From Persicitalea sp038235275 (GTDB taxonomy: Bacteria > Bacteroidota > Bacteroidia > Cytophagales > Spirosomataceae), in NCBI GenBank assembly GCA_038235275.1, contig JBBSUC010000008.1:1-64000 (forward strand): a stretch of DNA of 64,000 nt, written 5' to 3'. A model generated the notes under the pieces. The model ran no database searches, had not been told where the DNA came from, and was given only the letters and a program-made list of their open reading frames with translations. Position 1 is the stretch's first letter. The number at the start of each line of letters is the position of its first letter. Below are positions 1 to 9,480 of this stretch, one piece after another. Made by a program: the position numbers and the translations under genes.

Positions 1-76
1 CAACCCCCTCTTTCTTTAAAAGTTGGAGAGCCTCCAGTTTCTCCGACAGGCTCCACGTTCTTTGATGCTTGTGCAT
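1..76 (-). CDS. Transposase OrfA N-terminus (partial)
   Basis: An ATG at 76 on the minus strand opens 25 codons that continue off the left edge. The product begins MHKHQRTWSLSEKLEALQLL and goes on with KKEGV. A basic start followed by a helix rich in Glu, Lys and Leu is typical of the first helix-turn-helix of IS3-type OrfA proteins, which bind the element ends. The fragment is too short for firm family placement. It points away from the truncated T9SS gene on its right. Confidence 0.55.
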   Translation of the reverse strand, partial: MHKHQRTWSLSEKLEALQLLKKEGV

Positions 77-147
77 AATACCGTAAATTTAAAACTTAGT
101 TTACGGAAATTATGTCCAGTTAATTAGGGGGTTGAGAAGACCTTTCA
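1..147 (-). mobile_element. End of an IS3-like insertion sequence (partial, runs off the window)
   Basis: Read on the minus strand, this stretch has a non-coding terminal segment (a C-rich run followed by TAATTAACTGGACATAA) and then the first codons of a helix-turn-helix transposase. This is the usual layout of the left end of an IS3-family element. The downstream protein frame runs backwards into it until a stop at 125-127, so the junction lies between about 128 and 147. If the element begins with TG, as IS3 elements do, the boundary is 147. The family assignment is inferred from the protein start and layout. The other end and the target duplication are outside the window. Confidence 0.6.
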
Positions 148-2353
148 AATATCTGGTGCCTGCCGCACCGAAGATGGATGTCCAGAAGATGGAGAAGAAG
201 GGGATCTGATTGGGTTACTCAACGATACAAATGAATACTGCTTTGCAGCTAAGGCAAACGGAGTGTGGATCGCATCACTAGCTGATGGCACATTCGTACC
301 CCGGAGCCGACTGATTGCTAATGGAGTTATTTCCCAAGGCGCAGCTTGTTTTGCCGAAACAGATCCACAAGTTGGGACTCCCGGTTCAAATTGTCCAAAC
401 CTGGGGAGCATCACTTACCAAAGATGGGAGAATATTGGAGGAAGTACTGCCATCAGCGACCTCCTCTCTGCTACCAATTATTTCCAGAATGGGGCGAACG
501 TAACCCAGAACGTCAACATCTTTGAATCCCCAACGGACATCCTGGACAATTTTGGTACAAGAATCAGAGGGTTCGTTTGTCCACCCCTCAGCGGGCAATA
601 CACTTTTTGGGTAGCCGGAGACGACAACTCGGAGTTATGGATGAGTATGGATGAAAATCCCAATAATGCTCAGCGAATCGCCTACCACAATGCCTGGACG
701 CCGTCGCGGGAGTGGAACTGGTATGGTACGCAGCAATCATTCCCGGTCACCCTGCAAGCAAACCAAAAGTATTACATCGAAGCGCGAGCCAAGGAAGGCA
801 GCGGGGGAGATAACCTGGCAGTTGGATGGCAATTGCCAAATGGAGGCTTTGAACGTCCTATTCCCGGAAATAGGCTGGCTCCATTTACAAACGACACTCC
901 GCCCAACTGCAACTTCACGGCCTCAGTCAGCCCATCTACCATCAGTACCACACCCAACACCCCCATCACGCTCAACGCCTCGTGTTCGGGTAATGACTGC
1001 AACGGCGTGAACTACCAGTGGAGCGGCAACGGATTCAGCAGCGGTTCTGCCAGCGCTTCATTAAATGCCCCCGGCTCAAACGGAAGCTATCCCTACACCG
1101 TGACCCTCAGCAAGCCAGGCTGTAGTAACACCACCACCGCCATCGTAACGGTCAACGTCGGCAGTAACCCGCCAGTCGGCAGTTGCTCGCCCAACAACGA
1201 CCAGTGCTCAAGCAGTCAGTCCGATACCTACAACTACTCGGTCGTCGTCCCGTCTTCGGGCAACTATATGCTGAAGGTTACCTATCGCTCCTACGAGGGG
1301 TCGGGGGGGATAATCAACTGGTCGGTCAACGGCTCCAATACAGTCAACCCAACGGGAGTCGGCCAGACGGGCATCGGCAACTACGAGGAAGCCGAGCTGG
1401 GCAACGCTTCGCTCAACGCGGGCAGCAACACGATCACCCTCAGCAGCGGGGCGCTATTCGTTTGCTTCCAAAAGGTGTGTGCAAACAGCGGCGGCAGCAA
1501 TCCCTGCCCCAACCCGCCCGCCGCCCCCAGCGTATCGGCTTCCTCGACCACCGCGCCCAGCAACCTGATGGCCACGGGATGCGCCGGCACCGTGACCTGG
1601 AGCAACAGTGCGGGAACGGGAAACAACGTGACGGTCAATCCTTCCAGCACCACTACCTACACGGCCACTTGCGAGGTGAACGGCTGCACGAGCAGTCCCA
1701 GTAACGGCTTGACGGTAACGGGAAATGGCGGTGGTTCCGCGTGTAGTGCCGAAGAGCAAAAGTGTTCGGGAAATCAGAGCGAGGTACGGGATTACACAGT
1801 AAACGTGCCGAGTGCCGGACTGTACACCATCAAGGCCTTCTATCAGTCGCACGAGGGAACGGGGCAAATCCGCTGTTCGGTCAATAGTGCGCCCGAAGGG
1901 ACAGCGCAGACGGCAAACATGACTAATTTGGGCCAGTATGTCGAAATCACCTTGGGTAGCGCTCAGCTAAACGCGAACAACAACATCATCCACCTCAAAA
2001 GTGGTGCGCTTTACATATGCTTTAATAAAGCCTGCGCGAGCAGTAGCGGGGCCCGCCTCGGCGTGGCGGAGGAACAAACCACCGACAGCCCAGAGCTGAC
2101 GGTGTCGCCCAACCCCAATGACGGCGAGTTTGTGGCGCGGTTCTACATTGAGCCGGGCCGCAAGGCCACGCTGCAGGTGAGCGATATACAAGGACGCGAG
2201 ATATGGAAGAAAAACCTCATGGGCGCGGGGGAACACAGCGAACCCGTGCGGTTGCCCGCGCATTCGGTCGGCACCTTCGTCTTGCTGCTCGACAAAGAGG
2301 CGACTGGCGCGAAAGGCTTGGCAGAATTCAAGCGCGTCATTGTGGTCAAGTAG
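134..2353 (+). CDS. 5'-truncated PA14 / carbohydrate-binding-like protein with T9SS sorting domain
   Basis: The frame is open from 128 and lacks a signal peptide or credible start; the first usable codon is GTG at 263, inside the protein. Numbering from 263: a PA14-like domain covers residues 48-206 (with VAGDDNSELWMS), Ig/PKD-like Cys-containing modules lie near 213-300 and 413-490, two related beta-sandwich modules at 306-412 and 493-598 both carry a GxLxxCFxKxCA ending, and a T9SS type A C-terminal domain runs from LTVSPNPNDG at 611 to 696. Such proteins are secreted and attached to the cell surface, where PA14 and these modules usually bind glycans. The 5' end was removed by the IS on the left, so it is probably not exported. 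The frame is otherwise intact, which suggests a recent insertion. Confidence 0.8.
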   Translation, partial: EKTFQISGACRTEDGCPEDGEEGDLIGLLNDTNEYCFAAKANGVWIASLADGTFVPRSRLIANGVISQGAACFAETDPQVGTPGSNCPNLGSITYQRWENIGGSTAISDLLSATNYFQNGANVTQNVNIFESPTDILDNFGTRIRGFVCPPLSGQYTFWVAGDDNSELWMSMDENPNNAQRIAYHNAWTPSREWNWYGTQQSFPVTLQANQKYYIEARAKEGSGGDNLAVGWQLPNGGFERPIPGNRLAPFTNDTPPNCNFTASVSPSTISTTPNTPITLNASCSGNDCNGVNYQWSGNGFSSGSASASLNAPGSNGSYPYTVTLSKPGCSNTTTAIVTVNVGSNPPVGSCSPNNDQCSSSQSDTYNYSVVVPSSGNYMLKVTYRSYEGSGGIINWSVNGSNTVNPTGVGQTGIGNYEEAELGNASLNAGSNTITLSSGALFVCFQKVCANSGGSNPCPNPPAAPSVSASSTTAPSNLMATGCAGTVTWSNSAGTGNNVTVNPSSTTTYTATCEVNGCTSSPSNGLTVTGNGGGSACSAEEQKCSGNQSEVRDYTVNVPSAGLYTIKAFYQSHEGTGQIRCSVNSAPEGTAQTANMTNLGQYVEITLGSAQLNANNNIIHLKSGALYICFNKACASSSGARLGVAEEQTTDSPELTVSPNPNDGEFVARFYIEPGRKATLQVSDIQGREIWKKNLMGAGEHSEPVRLPAHSVGTFVLLLDKEATGAKGLAEFKRVIVVK

Positions 2354-2381
2354 GGGCAAACCCTAATCCAACAGGCCAACC

Positions 2382-2428
2382 CGTAGTCACGTAGAACAAG
2401 AATATTCGGCGTGACTACGTTTTTTTTA
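2382..2428 (+). terminator. Rho-independent terminator after the T9SS gene
   Basis: A perfect 10-bp stem (CGTAGTCACG at 2382-2391 with CGTGACTACG at 2410-2419) is followed directly by eight T. It lies 28 bases after the stop at 2353 and before the convergent end of pheA. Confidence 0.85.
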
Positions 2429-2444
2429 CCGTGGGCTGTAGAGT

Positions 2445-3518
2445 CTATGAGATTCGCACGTAGCTCCCCAACACCTTCATCAGACTCCCGTATTTCGTCA
2501 AAATCTCCCGCACCTTTTCGTCTTCGAAGTGGCCTTCAAATTCCACAAAAAACCAGTAACGGAACGATGAGCCCTGCCGCAGTGGACGGCTTTCGATTTT
2601 GGTAAGGTTGATGCCCCGATCGTAAAAGTCTTTCAGGAAATCGAAGAGCACACCCGGTTTATTGGTGTTGGGCAGGTTGGCGATGATCGTGGTTTTATCA
2701 GCCTGGCTTTTTTGGTTTTGAAAGTCCTTGGAGATAATCAGAAAACGCGTGCGGTTCTGGTCGCTGTTGCCGATGTTGTCGAACAGCACCGGGACACCGT
2801 AGAGCCGAGCTGCAATGTGGGAGCAAATTGCGGCGGACTCCGGTTCAGCAAAAGCCAATTTGGCGGCTTTGGAAGTAGATTCCACGGGAATTAGCTCAAC
2901 GCGGTTATCCTCAAAGTACTCACGTAGAAACGTGCTGCACTGCCGGAAGGCGATGTCTTTGGAGTAAATCCGGCGAATCTGCGTCAGCGAATCATTCTGC
3001 GAAGCAAAGCCGAAATGGACGGACAACAGTACTTCGGCGGCGATATGCAGTTCTTTTTCCCGCAATAAGTCCACCGTCTCCCCCACCATGCCCTCTTGGT
3101 TATTTTCCAGGGGCACCACACCGAAGCGGGCGCGCCCGGTCTCGACGGCATCGAAAATGGAGTGAATGGTAGGCAGCACCAAGTATTCGCTCATGCCACC
3201 GAAACGGCTTTCTGCCGCTTGATGCGTGAAGCTGCCTTCCGGCCCCAGGTACGCAATTCGTTCGGGTAATTCCAAATTCCGCGAGACGGCAAATATTTCC
3301 AAAAATATCGCCTCGATCGCCGATCGTGAAAGCAATCCCTCGTTCAGTTTGTTGAGCCGGTCCAAAATCTGCTTTTCTCTTTCGGGACGATAAATAACGG
3401 TTTTCAGCGAACGTTTCAACTCGCCTACAGCTTTCACATACCCCATTCGTTTGTTGAGAAGCCCTAGCAGTTCATCGTCCAGGGCGTCAATTCGTTTTCT
3501 TAGTTCTTGAAGTTCCAA
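2445..3518 (-). CDS. pheA: Bifunctional chorismate mutase / prephenate dehydratase
   Basis: Converts chorismate to prephenate and then to phenylpyruvate, the branch to phenylalanine, in the cytoplasm. Residues 1-85 are an AroQ-type chorismate mutase (LRKRIDALDDELLGLLNKR). Residues 90-265 are the prephenate dehydratase domain (AYLGPEGSFTHQAA; NRTRFLII, containing the TRF motif). Residues 275-357 are an ACT domain with the ESRP motif that binds phenylalanine, so feedback inhibition is expected. At 357 residues it has the usual P-protein length. It stands alone here, without the aminotransferase and tyrA genes often seen beside it in Bacteroidota. Confidence 0.95.
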   Translation of the reverse strand: MELQELRKRIDALDDELLGLLNKRMGYVKAVGELKRSLKTVIYRPEREKQILDRLNKLNEGLLSRSAIEAIFLEIFAVSRNLELPERIAYLGPEGSFTHQAAESRFGGMSEYLVLPTIHSIFDAVETGRARFGVVPLENNQEGMVGETVDLLREKELHIAAEVLLSVHFGFASQNDSLTQIRRIYSKDIAFRQCSTFLREYFEDNRVELIPVESTSKAAKLAFAEPESAAICSHIAARLYGVPVLFDNIGNSDQNRTRFLIISKDFQNQKSQADKTTIIANLPNTNKPGVLFDFLKDFYDRGINLTKIESRPLRQGSSFRYWFFVEFEGHFEDEKVREILTKYGSLMKVLGSYVRIS

Positions 3519-3531
3519 TGATAGTATGAGT

Positions 3532-3591
3532 GAATGAGTGAATGATAGAATAAGTGATTGGCTCCATTTTTATTCTAACATTCACTCATTC
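3532..3591. repeat. 22-bp near-perfect inverted repeat between parE and pheA
   Basis: Arms at 3532-3553 and 3570-3591 match at 21 of 22 positions around a 16-base loop. The arms are built from variants of GAATGA / GAATGATAGAAT, and a further copy of that unit follows the right arm. It fills most of the 90-base gap between two minus-strand genes. It could act as a transcript-end or mRNA-stability hairpin, but it has no clear T-run. Its repeat-built structure could also mark a small repetitive element. Confidence 0.6.
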
Positions 3592-3608
3592 TATCATTCA
3601 AAATTATA

Positions 3609-5477
3609 TTACGCGGCCATCTCCTCCACGTTCTTCTCCACCCTCAGATTGTCGATGATGAAGCGTTGGCGGTCGGGGGAGTTTTTGCCCATGAAATAGG
3701 CCAGGAGTTTTTGGATCGAGGTATCTTTTTGCAGGATGATCGGTTCCAGGAGCATGTCCTCGCCGATGAACTTACCGAATTCTTCGGGCGAGATTTCGCC
3801 TAGGCCCTTGAAACGGGTAATTTCGGGTTTGTTGCCCAGTTTGTCGATGGCGGCCTGTTTTTCCTCCTCTGAATAGCAATATATGGTTTCTTTTTTGTTC
3901 CTGACCCGGAAAAGGGGGGTTTCCAAAATGTATAGATGGCCGTTTCGGACCAAATCAGGAAAAAATTGCAGGAAAAAAGTCATAATCAACAGCCGGATAT
4001 GCATCCCGTCCACATCGGCGTCGGTGGCGATCACGATGCGGTTGAAGCGCAGGTTTTCGATGCCGTTTTCTATGTCGAGGGCGTGTTGCAGCAGGTTAAA
4101 TTCCTCGTTTTCGTACACCACCTTCTTGGTCAGGCCAAAGCAATTGAGCGGCTTACCGCGCAAACTAAACACGGCCTGTGTTTGCACGTCGCGGGATTTG
4201 GTGATGGAGCCGCTGGCCGAGTCGCCCTCGGTAATGAACAGCGTCGTATTGAACCGCTGTTCTTCCAGTTTGGCATCGGTGAGATGCTGGCGGCAGTCGC
4301 GCAGTTTTTTGTTATGCAGATTGGCTTTCTTGGCCCGCTCGTTGGCAAGTTTCTTGATCCCCGCCAATTCCTTGCGCTCCTTTTCAGACTGCTCGATGCG
4401 CTTTTTAATGGCGTCGCGCGTCTCGGGGTGCATGTGCAAATAGTTGTCGATACGCTCTTTAATAAAGTCATTGACAAACGACCGAATTGACTGGCTGTCG
4501 GGATTGGGCGAAAGCGTGTTTGAGCCGAGCTTCGTCTTGGTCTGTGACTCGAAGATAGGTTCCTGGACCCGTATGGCGATGGCCGCCACGATGGAACTAC
4601 GTACATCCTCGGTCGCGTAGTCTTTGCCAAAATGTTCCCGTACCACTTTCACTATCGACTCTTTAAAGGCATTCAGGTGTGTCCCACCCTGCGTGGTATA
4701 CTGGCCATTGACAAAAGAATAGTACTCCTCGCCGTATTGGTTGTTGTGGGTCATGGCCAGCTCGATATCTTCCCCTTTCAGGTGAATGATCGGGTAGCGC
4801 AGCGAGTCCTCCTCGTGTTTGTCCCGCAGCAAATCCAGCAAGCCGTTTTGAGAAAAATACTTTTGCCCGTTAAATGCAATCGTCAGGCCCGCGTTCAGGT
4901 AGCAGTAGTTGCGGATCATGCTGTCCAGGTACTGCGGAATGTACTTGAAATTCTTGAATACCTGCCCGTCGGGTTCAAAAGCGATGAAGGTGCCGTTGCG
5001 CTGCGAGGAAGTTTCCTCTTTGGATTGATTCAGTAAATTACCCTCTTCGAACTCCGCCCATTTGGTCTTTCCGTCGCGGAACGACTGCACCTTGAAGTAG
5101 TTGGATAGCGCGTTGACCGCCTTGGTACCCACCCCGTTCAGACCCACTGATTTTTGGAAAGCGCCCGAATCGTACTTACCTCCGGTGTTTATTTTTGATA
5201 CACAGTCGATGACCGCCCCTAGCGGGATGCCGCGTCCGTAGTCGCGAACTTCCACCCGGTGTTCGGATATCTTGATTTCGATGGTCTTGCCGTTGCCCAT
5301 CATGTGTTCGTCGATGGAGTTGTCCATGATCTCTTTCACGAGAACGTAGATGCCGTCGTCCACCGAGGCGCCGTCGCCGAGTTTGCCGATGTACATCCCG
5401 GGACGGAGCCGGATGTGTTCCTTCCAGTCCAGCGACCGGATGCTGCTTTCGTCGTAGGTTACGTTATTTTCTGCCAT
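3609..5477 (-). CDS. parE: DNA topoisomerase IV subunit B
   Basis: ATPase subunit of the type IIA topoisomerase that unlinks daughter chromosomes. The GHKL ATPase region shows EIMDNSIDEH, DYGRGIPLG and GLNGVGTKAVNALS in the first 130 residues, followed by the transducer domain. The Toprim part has TEGDSASGSI and ATDADVDGMHIR, and the C-terminus matches the gyrase B C-terminal family. The 622-residue length and the RSLDWKEHIRLRPGMYIG start fit ParE of Bacteroidota better than GyrB. parC is not in the window. A promoter with a leader of about 60 bases lies upstream. Confidence 0.9.
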   Translation of the reverse strand: MAENNVTYDESSIRSLDWKEHIRLRPGMYIGKLGDGASVDDGIYVLVKEIMDNSIDEHMMGNGKTIEIKISEHRVEVRDYGRGIPLGAVIDCVSKINTGGKYDSGAFQKSVGLNGVGTKAVNALSNYFKVQSFRDGKTKWAEFEEGNLLNQSKEETSSQRNGTFIAFEPDGQVFKNFKYIPQYLDSMIRNYCYLNAGLTIAFNGQKYFSQNGLLDLLRDKHEEDSLRYPIIHLKGEDIELAMTHNNQYGEEYYSFVNGQYTTQGGTHLNAFKESIVKVVREHFGKDYATEDVRSSIVAAIAIRVQEPIFESQTKTKLGSNTLSPNPDSQSIRSFVNDFIKERIDNYLHMHPETRDAIKKRIEQSEKERKELAGIKKLANERAKKANLHNKKLRDCRQHLTDAKLEEQRFNTTLFITEGDSASGSITKSRDVQTQAVFSLRGKPLNCFGLTKKVVYENEEFNLLQHALDIENGIENLRFNRIVIATDADVDGMHIRLLIMTFFLQFFPDLVRNGHLYILETPLFRVRNKKETIYCYSEEEKQAAIDKLGNKPEITRFKGLGEISPEEFGKFIGEDMLLEPIILQKDTSIQKLLAYFMGKNSPDRQRFIIDNLRVEKNVEEMAA

Positions 5478-5543
5478 AGAAGGCGTTGCCTTTTATATTA
5501 ATAAATTGAGAATGGATAATGATACCGAATATCGCTGCGTTAA

Positions 5544-5572
5544 CAAAGGTAATGCGCCTGATAATTTCCAAA
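5544..5572 (-). promoter_or_regulatory. Predicted promoter of parE
   Basis: On the minus strand, TTTG (5569-5572), a 17-base spacer and TACCTTTG (5544-5551) match the Bacteroidota -33/-7 consensus TTTG / TAnnTTTG. It sits about 65 bases before the parE start. Confidence 0.6.
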
Positions 5573-5733
5573 AAATAGAAAATCTTTATAAAAAGAAAAA
5601 ATCTCCGTTACTTTGCCCTTTCAAATTGACACATAAGTTTTGCACTTTTAAAAGACCATCCTTTTTCTATTCTACCGCCGGAACCCAGCTTACACAACTT
5701 CCCCGTCGGTCATTTCATCACGAATCTTCCAAC

Positions 5734-8367
5734 ATGAACTTGAACACTTTCGCAATGTATCAGAAAAATATTCTGAATGTCGCATTCGCGTTATTTTTTG
5801 CCGCTACCACCACCTATGGACAGGTTACGGCACCCGCACCCACTGGGCCACCGACGGGAACACCTTCTCCCACACCCCCGCAGGGGAACAATCAAGGCAA
5901 CCAGGGCAATCGCCCCAACGCACCAATCCAGGGGCAGGGTCAACCTCAACAGGGTAATACTAGGACTGTTACTGGTCCGAATGGCCAGCCAGTGCAGGTT
6001 TCGACCAACGCCCAAGGAAATATAGTCGGGCCTAACGGACAGGTGTTAACTAACACCACCACCGCCCAGGGTGAAATAGCACCCATGGACCCAAAATCCA
6101 GCACTGCCAACGACCTGAGAACGGCGGAGGAAAAGGCCAATGACCAAAAACAAGCGGCTCTGACGGCGGCTGAGATTGCACGGCAACAAAGGAGGGAACA
6201 GATATTTGGGTATTCAATTTTTGCCGCTGGTATTTATAAGCCAGATCCCACCCAGACAATCGGTACTCCCATGGATTATACCATCGGTCCCGATGACAAC
6301 CTTTTACTTTACATTAATGGCTACGCCGAATTGCCCGAAATGGACCTGACCGTCAATCGGGATGGCTTTATTACCATGCCCAGGGTTGGAAACGTGAATG
6401 TAGCCGGAAAAACTATTGAAGAAGCCCGAAAAATACTTTTAAATCGCTGGTCGCGCTTTATTCCAAGTTTGCTTGGATCGGGCGGCAACTCAGCTCCTAC
6501 CAAGCTAACACTAACGCTCGGCCAAACCCGGCCAGTGAATGTGTTTGTTACGGGCGAGGTAGTGACCCCCGGCAGCTATACGCTTACCTCCCTTTCCTCG
6601 GCTTTTAATGCGCTTTACGAGGCAGGCGGCCCCAATGAAATTGGCACTTTCCGGGAAGTTAGGGTTCTGCGTAACAATAAGGTAATCTCGACTTTCGATA
6701 TTTACGACTTTCTAATTGAAGGTACGACTGTCGGAGCCATCCGGGTGCAGGACAACGATATCGTGAACGTTGGCTATTACCGGAAGCACATCGAGATGGT
6801 GGGTAACTTCAAGCGGCCAAAGATATATGAGGCTAAGGGTGACGAAAAACTGGGTGATGTTTTGCGGTTTGCGGGTGGATTCACCGATAACGCCTATCGG
6901 GCACGCTTGACTATCAAACGCATCACCGATACAGGCGAACGTAGTATTTTGGACGTAAAAAAAGCTGATTTTGATTCCTTCGAGCTGGTAACTGGAGATG
7001 TGATAACTGCCGATGCTGTCCTTGATCGTTTCGAAAATATCATCACGCTGGAAGGAGCAGTAATGCGACCCGGCGAATACTCGATCGATAGCAATCCCAG
7101 CCTGAAAGTATTGTTGGAAAATTCTCAGGGACTGCGAGAAGATGCTTTCACCGGACGCATTAACATAATGCGCACCCGGGCTGATCAATCGGTACAAAAT
7201 ATTACGCTGAACTTGCGTGATATTATGAATGGTGAAGCCGAAGACCTTTTGCTCACGCGCCTGGACAGAATTATCATTCCCTCGCAGTTTGATATGGTGC
7301 AGCAATCCTACGTCCAGATTTCCGGCGAGGTTAATATTATTGAAGGGCAAGCCGTCAACGATCCAACAGCTATCAACAGTCCCGACGTAGCGGCCAATAC
7401 CAATAGTATTCGTTTTGCCTATATGTCAAATATGACGCTGGAAGACTTGATTCTGATGGCGGGTGGCTTCAAGGAGTCCGCCAAAGCCTCACAGGTAGAA
7501 GTTATACGTCGGGTGCGCAATTCGGACGCCAAGGCTGCTGATGCTAACATCTCGGAACACTTTAAATTTGATGTGAGTCGTGACTTGAGCCTGGATGGTA
7601 ATGACACCAATTTCCCGCTCTATCCTTTCGATGAGATTATTGTTAGGAAGTCACCTAATTACCAGGAACAGCAATACGTAATCCTGCAGGGGGAAGTGTT
7701 GAATCCCGGCCAATACGCAATCGTCAGCAAAAATGACAAGGTCTCAGACTTGGTCCAAAGGGCCGGGGGCTTGACCGATTTGGCTTATGTGAAGGGCGCT
7801 ACCCTGATTCGCAGCCGGGTCATTTCGGAATTTGAAGCCCAGCAAACCCAGAACGCCTTGGGTCAGATTGCCACCGAAGTTCGCAAGGGTTCTTTCAATG
7901 TGTCCACGGGCGGAGAAATCCGGCAGGAGTTTGTAGGGATCAACTTGGAAAAAATTCTTCAAAATCCTGAATCCGACGAAAACATTATCATTCAGGAAGG
8001 CGACATTCTGAGCATTCCCAAGCGACTGGAAACAGTGCAGGTGCAGGGCGCGTTGCTTTATCCCAATACCGTGAAGTATAACGACGAAATGAACTTCCTC
8101 GATTATGTTTCCCAAGCCGGGGGTTTTACCAAATCATCCCTGCGCCGATCGGCTTACATAAAATATCCCAATGGTTCGGTTGATCGCACCCGCCGCTTTC
8201 TGATGTTTAATGTATATCCCAAAGTGGAACCGGGGTCGGAGATTTATGTTCCAACAAAAGGGCTGGCCGCGCTCACGCCGCAGCAGATTTTGCAACAGGG
8301 TATTTCAATTACCTCCACCTTATTCACACTCATTCTATCGGTGCTTGCTTTCCGCAGTCTCCGCTAA
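5734..8367 (+). CDS. Polysaccharide export outer-membrane protein with multiple SLBB domains
   Basis: Wza-like export protein thought to pass surface polysaccharide through the outer membrane. The ATG at 5734 (or 5755) gives a signal peptide ending near TTTYGQ; the longer upstream frame lacks one. A low-complexity Pro/Gly/Asn/Gln linker follows. A Poly_export domain lies near residues 180-245 (YTIGPDDNLLLYING). About six SLBB-type modules start near 265, 350, 435, 525, 646 and 765, each with a xVxGxV...PG or AGGF pattern. The C-terminus is a hydrophobic helix, as in Wza, which crosses the outer membrane. At 877 residues it is more than twice the length of Wza. It opens the polysaccharide operon, 15 bases before the Wzz-like gene. 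Confidence 0.88.
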   Translation: MNLNTFAMYQKNILNVAFALFFAATTTYGQVTAPAPTGPPTGTPSPTPPQGNNQGNQGNRPNAPIQGQGQPQQGNTRTVTGPNGQPVQVSTNAQGNIVGPNGQVLTNTTTAQGEIAPMDPKSSTANDLRTAEEKANDQKQAALTAAEIARQQRREQIFGYSIFAAGIYKPDPTQTIGTPMDYTIGPDDNLLLYINGYAELPEMDLTVNRDGFITMPRVGNVNVAGKTIEEARKILLNRWSRFIPSLLGSGGNSAPTKLTLTLGQTRPVNVFVTGEVVTPGSYTLTSLSSAFNALYEAGGPNEIGTFREVRVLRNNKVISTFDIYDFLIEGTTVGAIRVQDNDIVNVGYYRKHIEMVGNFKRPKIYEAKGDEKLGDVLRFAGGFTDNAYRARLTIKRITDTGERSILDVKKADFDSFELVTGDVITADAVLDRFENIITLEGAVMRPGEYSIDSNPSLKVLLENSQGLREDAFTGRINIMRTRADQSVQNITLNLRDIMNGEAEDLLLTRLDRIIIPSQFDMVQQSYVQISGEVNIIEGQAVNDPTAINSPDVAANTNSIRFAYMSNMTLEDLILMAGGFKESAKASQVEVIRRVRNSDAKAADANISEHFKFDVSRDLSLDGNDTNFPLYPFDEIIVRKSPNYQEQQYVILQGEVLNPGQYAIVSKNDKVSDLVQRAGGLTDLAYVKGATLIRSRVISEFEAQQTQNALGQIATEVRKGSFNVSTGGEIRQEFVGINLEKILQNPESDENIIIQEGDILSIPKRLETVQVQGALLYPNTVKYNDEMNFLDYVSQAGGFTKSSLRRSAYIKYPNGSVDRTRRFLMFNVYPKVEPGSEIYVPTKGLAALTPQQILQQGISITSTLFTLILSVLAFRSLR

Positions 8368-8382
8368 TCCATCATACTTGAA

Positions 8383-9474
8383 ATGGCCCAAGAAATCATC
8401 GTAGAAAAATACCCGGAAAACCTACCCGAAGACCAGATTTCGCCCAAATCGGTGGTGCTGAAGTTCGTTTCAGCCAAAGACGCCTTGGTTAGGAACTGGA
8501 AAATGATTCTGTTGCTGTGCCTGATCGGCTACGGCATCGGTTATGCCCTGGATATCTATCTTAAAGAACCCGATCAGTACGAGGCCAGTATCCTTTTCAA
8601 CCTGGGGGCGGGCAGTTCGTCCAGTTCTCAGTTCGGGCAGATGGCTGGCATGTTCGGCCTGGGCAGTGCCCCGGACGCCAACGTTTACACGGGTGAGAAC
8701 TTCCTGTACTTCGTCAATTCCCGTCCCGTCCTACAGCGGGCATTGATGAAGGAGGTCGAAGTAGGCAAGCGGAAAATGTTGATGGCTAATTTTGTCATCG
8801 ATTCCAGCAGCATTAAGGACGAGGAATGGAAAGACTCGCCCAAGCTTGAGAATTTTCATTTTAAAACCGACAGTATCAAAGGTTTTTCTGATTTTGAACA
8901 CCGGGCCCTCAATGCAGTGGTAGATGTGGTCAAAGTCTCGACAGCCGTGTTCGAACCCGACCGGAAATCTTCCTTTCTGATGATTTCCGTACGTTTTAAA
9001 AGCGAACTGCTGGCCGAACGTTGGGCCAAAACCATGTTGGAAACGGTGGAGGAAGTGTATACGGAGAACCAGACTTCCAAGACCCGCAAAACCCTCAAAC
9101 TATTGCAAAGCCGGGCCGATTCTTTGGAAAGAATCCTGAACGGTACCGAAAGTAATCTGGCCCGCCAAATGAAATACAGTGCTGACATCGTGGCACCGGA
9201 AGGCATGGCCCGCGTCACCAAATTGCAGCGCAATTCAACTTTTATCACCCAGCTATACGCTGAGGCCAGCCGCAATGTGGAAGCCATGAAGGTTTCGCTG
9301 GTGCAGGAAGCGCCTTTGTTCACCATCATCGAACCGGTGAAACAACCCCTGGACAAGAAGGCCGATGAAGGAAAACGGGCGCAGATTGGCCTGCTGATCG
9401 GTTTGGTACTGGCTTTTGTCATCGTGTATTTCAAGGGAGTGTATTCTTCCATCATGGCTGACGAAAGAATATAA
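8383..9474 (+). CDS. Wzz-like chain-length / polysaccharide co-polymerase protein
   Basis: Inner-membrane protein of the Wzz family, which controls chain length or couples export across the periplasm. Membrane helices lie near residues 47-66 (MILLLCLIGYGIGYALDIYL) and near the C-terminus (IGLLIGLVLAFVIVYFKGVY), with a long partly helical periplasmic region between. The Pro-rich stretch IIEPVKQPLDKKAD before the second helix is characteristic. No BY-kinase domain is fused or adjacent. It sits between the SLBB protein and the ABC permease, so it probably bridges the two. Confidence 0.85.
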   Translation: MAQEIIVEKYPENLPEDQISPKSVVLKFVSAKDALVRNWKMILLLCLIGYGIGYALDIYLKEPDQYEASILFNLGAGSSSSSQFGQMAGMFGLGSAPDANVYTGENFLYFVNSRPVLQRALMKEVEVGKRKMLMANFVIDSSSIKDEEWKDSPKLENFHFKTDSIKGFSDFEHRALNAVVDVVKVSTAVFEPDRKSSFLMISVRFKSELLAERWAKTMLETVEEVYTENQTSKTRKTLKLLQSRADSLERILNGTESNLARQMKYSADIVAPEGMARVTKLQRNSTFITQLYAEASRNVEAMKVSLVQEAPLFTIIEPVKQPLDKKADEGKRAQIGLLIGLVLAFVIVYFKGVYSSIMADERI

Positions 9475-9480
9475 TTAATT

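Noticed and set aside
1..134. CAACCCCCT at 1-9 and its reverse complement at 126-134 as IS terminal repeats
   Set aside because: The left copy lies within the transposase coding frame, so it is not an element end; probably chance.
5506..5733. A longer start for the SLBB export protein at 5506
   Set aside because: The added 76 residues lack a signal peptide and read through the promoter region; the ATG at 5734 gives a clean signal peptide.
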